Positions 63,809 through 64,000 of a stretch of 64,000 bases of DNA are shown in pieces. The notes under the pieces are model-generated. The model was not told the DNA's origin, did no database searches, and saw nothing but the letters and a program-made list of their open reading frames with translations. Source of the stretch: Cellulomonas sp. S1-8 (GTDB lineage: Bacteria; Actinomycetota; Actinomycetes; Actinomycetales; Cellulomonadaceae); NCBI RefSeq assembly GCF_026184235.1, contig NZ_CP110806.1, forward strand, positions 1,550,001-1,614,000, written 5' to 3'. How positions within the stretch are numbered: the first letter of the stretch is position 1; every line of letters starts with the position of its first letter. Position numbers and translations under genes: made by a program.

Positions 63809-64000
63809 GTGCCTGCGACCGCCACCCCCGACACGCGCTCCGCGGTGGACGAGGCCACGTCCACCGCCGACGCGTGGGTGACGATCGTCTGGAACGACCC
63901 CGTCAACCTCATGACGTACGTCACCTACGTGTTCCTCACGTACTTCGGCTACCCGCGCGAGAAGGCGGAGCGCCTCATGCGCCAGGTCCACGAGGAGGGG
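63809..64000 (+). CDS. clpS: ATP-dependent Clp protease adaptor ClpS (C-terminus cut by window edge)
   Basis: 64 codons are visible before the right edge. The N-terminal tail of about 22 residues is followed by [20 protein letters not shown] and [19 protein letters not shown], the ClpS core with the substrate-pocket NDPVN motif. ClpS delivers N-degron proteins to ClpA/ClpC. GTG at 63809 lies 7 nt after TACAGT (63796-63801), so the mRNA is probably leaderless. Confidence 0.93.
   Translation, partial: MPATATPDTRSAVDEATSTADAWVTIVWNDPVNLMTYVTYVFLTYFGYPREKAERLMRQVHEEG

Overview
The window is 64 kb of very GC-rich, densely packed DNA. It looks like a chromosome segment of a cellulolytic or hemicellulolytic actinobacterium, most likely Cellulomonas or a close relative. 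I infer this from three secreted plant-polysaccharide enzymes carrying ricin-type CBM13 domains (GH43, GH10 xylanase, PL3 pectate lyase), palindromic LacI-type operator candidates, frequent GTG starts, 4-base ATGA/GTGA gene overlaps, leaderless promoter geometry, and a sugar ABC importer without its own ATPase. No rRNA, tRNA, transposase, integrase, phage gene or CRISPR array was seen.

Layout. 1-1221: a sugar-type MFS transporter cut by the left edge. 1454-7655: six translationally coupled genes encoding a receiver-PIG-L deacetylase fusion, an ATP-grasp ligase, a PHP hydrolase, a membrane GT2 glycosyltransferase, a 59-residue membrane protein and a PAS histidine kinase; this looks like a two-component-controlled glycan or glycoconjugate pathway. 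7698-11676: palindromic operators, GH43 and GH10 enzymes, and a terminator. 11715-18985: small metabolic, membrane and regulatory genes (frameshifted VOC protein, DoxX, a membrane/lipoprotein fusion, SDR, ArsR plus AHSA1, rlmC, LLM oxidoreductase). 19127-27829: a seven-gene minus-strand operon (GMC oxidoreductase, metallophosphoesterase, alpha/beta hydrolase with a probable Cys nucleophile, acetoacetate-decarboxylase-like protein, two membrane proteins, patatin lipase), probably for a lipid or sterol-like substrate.

27967-46801: a frameshifted hydrolase, DUF5684, NYN nuclease-like, ThrE-type exporter, LolA-like/ABC exporter genes divergent from a two-component system, two hydrolases, a DHA2 efflux pump, luxS-mtnN (SAH recycling and AI-2), nnrD, a histidine phosphatase, an AlkA-like glycosylase, STAS and S4 proteins. 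47258-58047: pgi, the pectate lyase, a PfkB kinase, and an amino-sugar block (ROK repressor, binding protein, two permeases, ROK kinase, nagB). 58176-64000: GntR/membrane pair, DUF3039-helicase pair, a 51-residue membrane protein, pncB, and clpS cut by the right edge.

Non-coding structure is rich. There are three copies of a nested palindromic element (forward-forward-reverse-reverse, core CGAGYGCGGGGG), a five-unit 47-bp tandem array of 20-bp palindromes between two divergent genes, several perfect bidirectional terminator hairpins between convergent genes, and a recurring leaderless promoter layout with a TANNNT hexamer 6-8 nt before the start codon. The two coupled operons (1454-7655 and 19127-27829) are the best candidates for undescribed systems.
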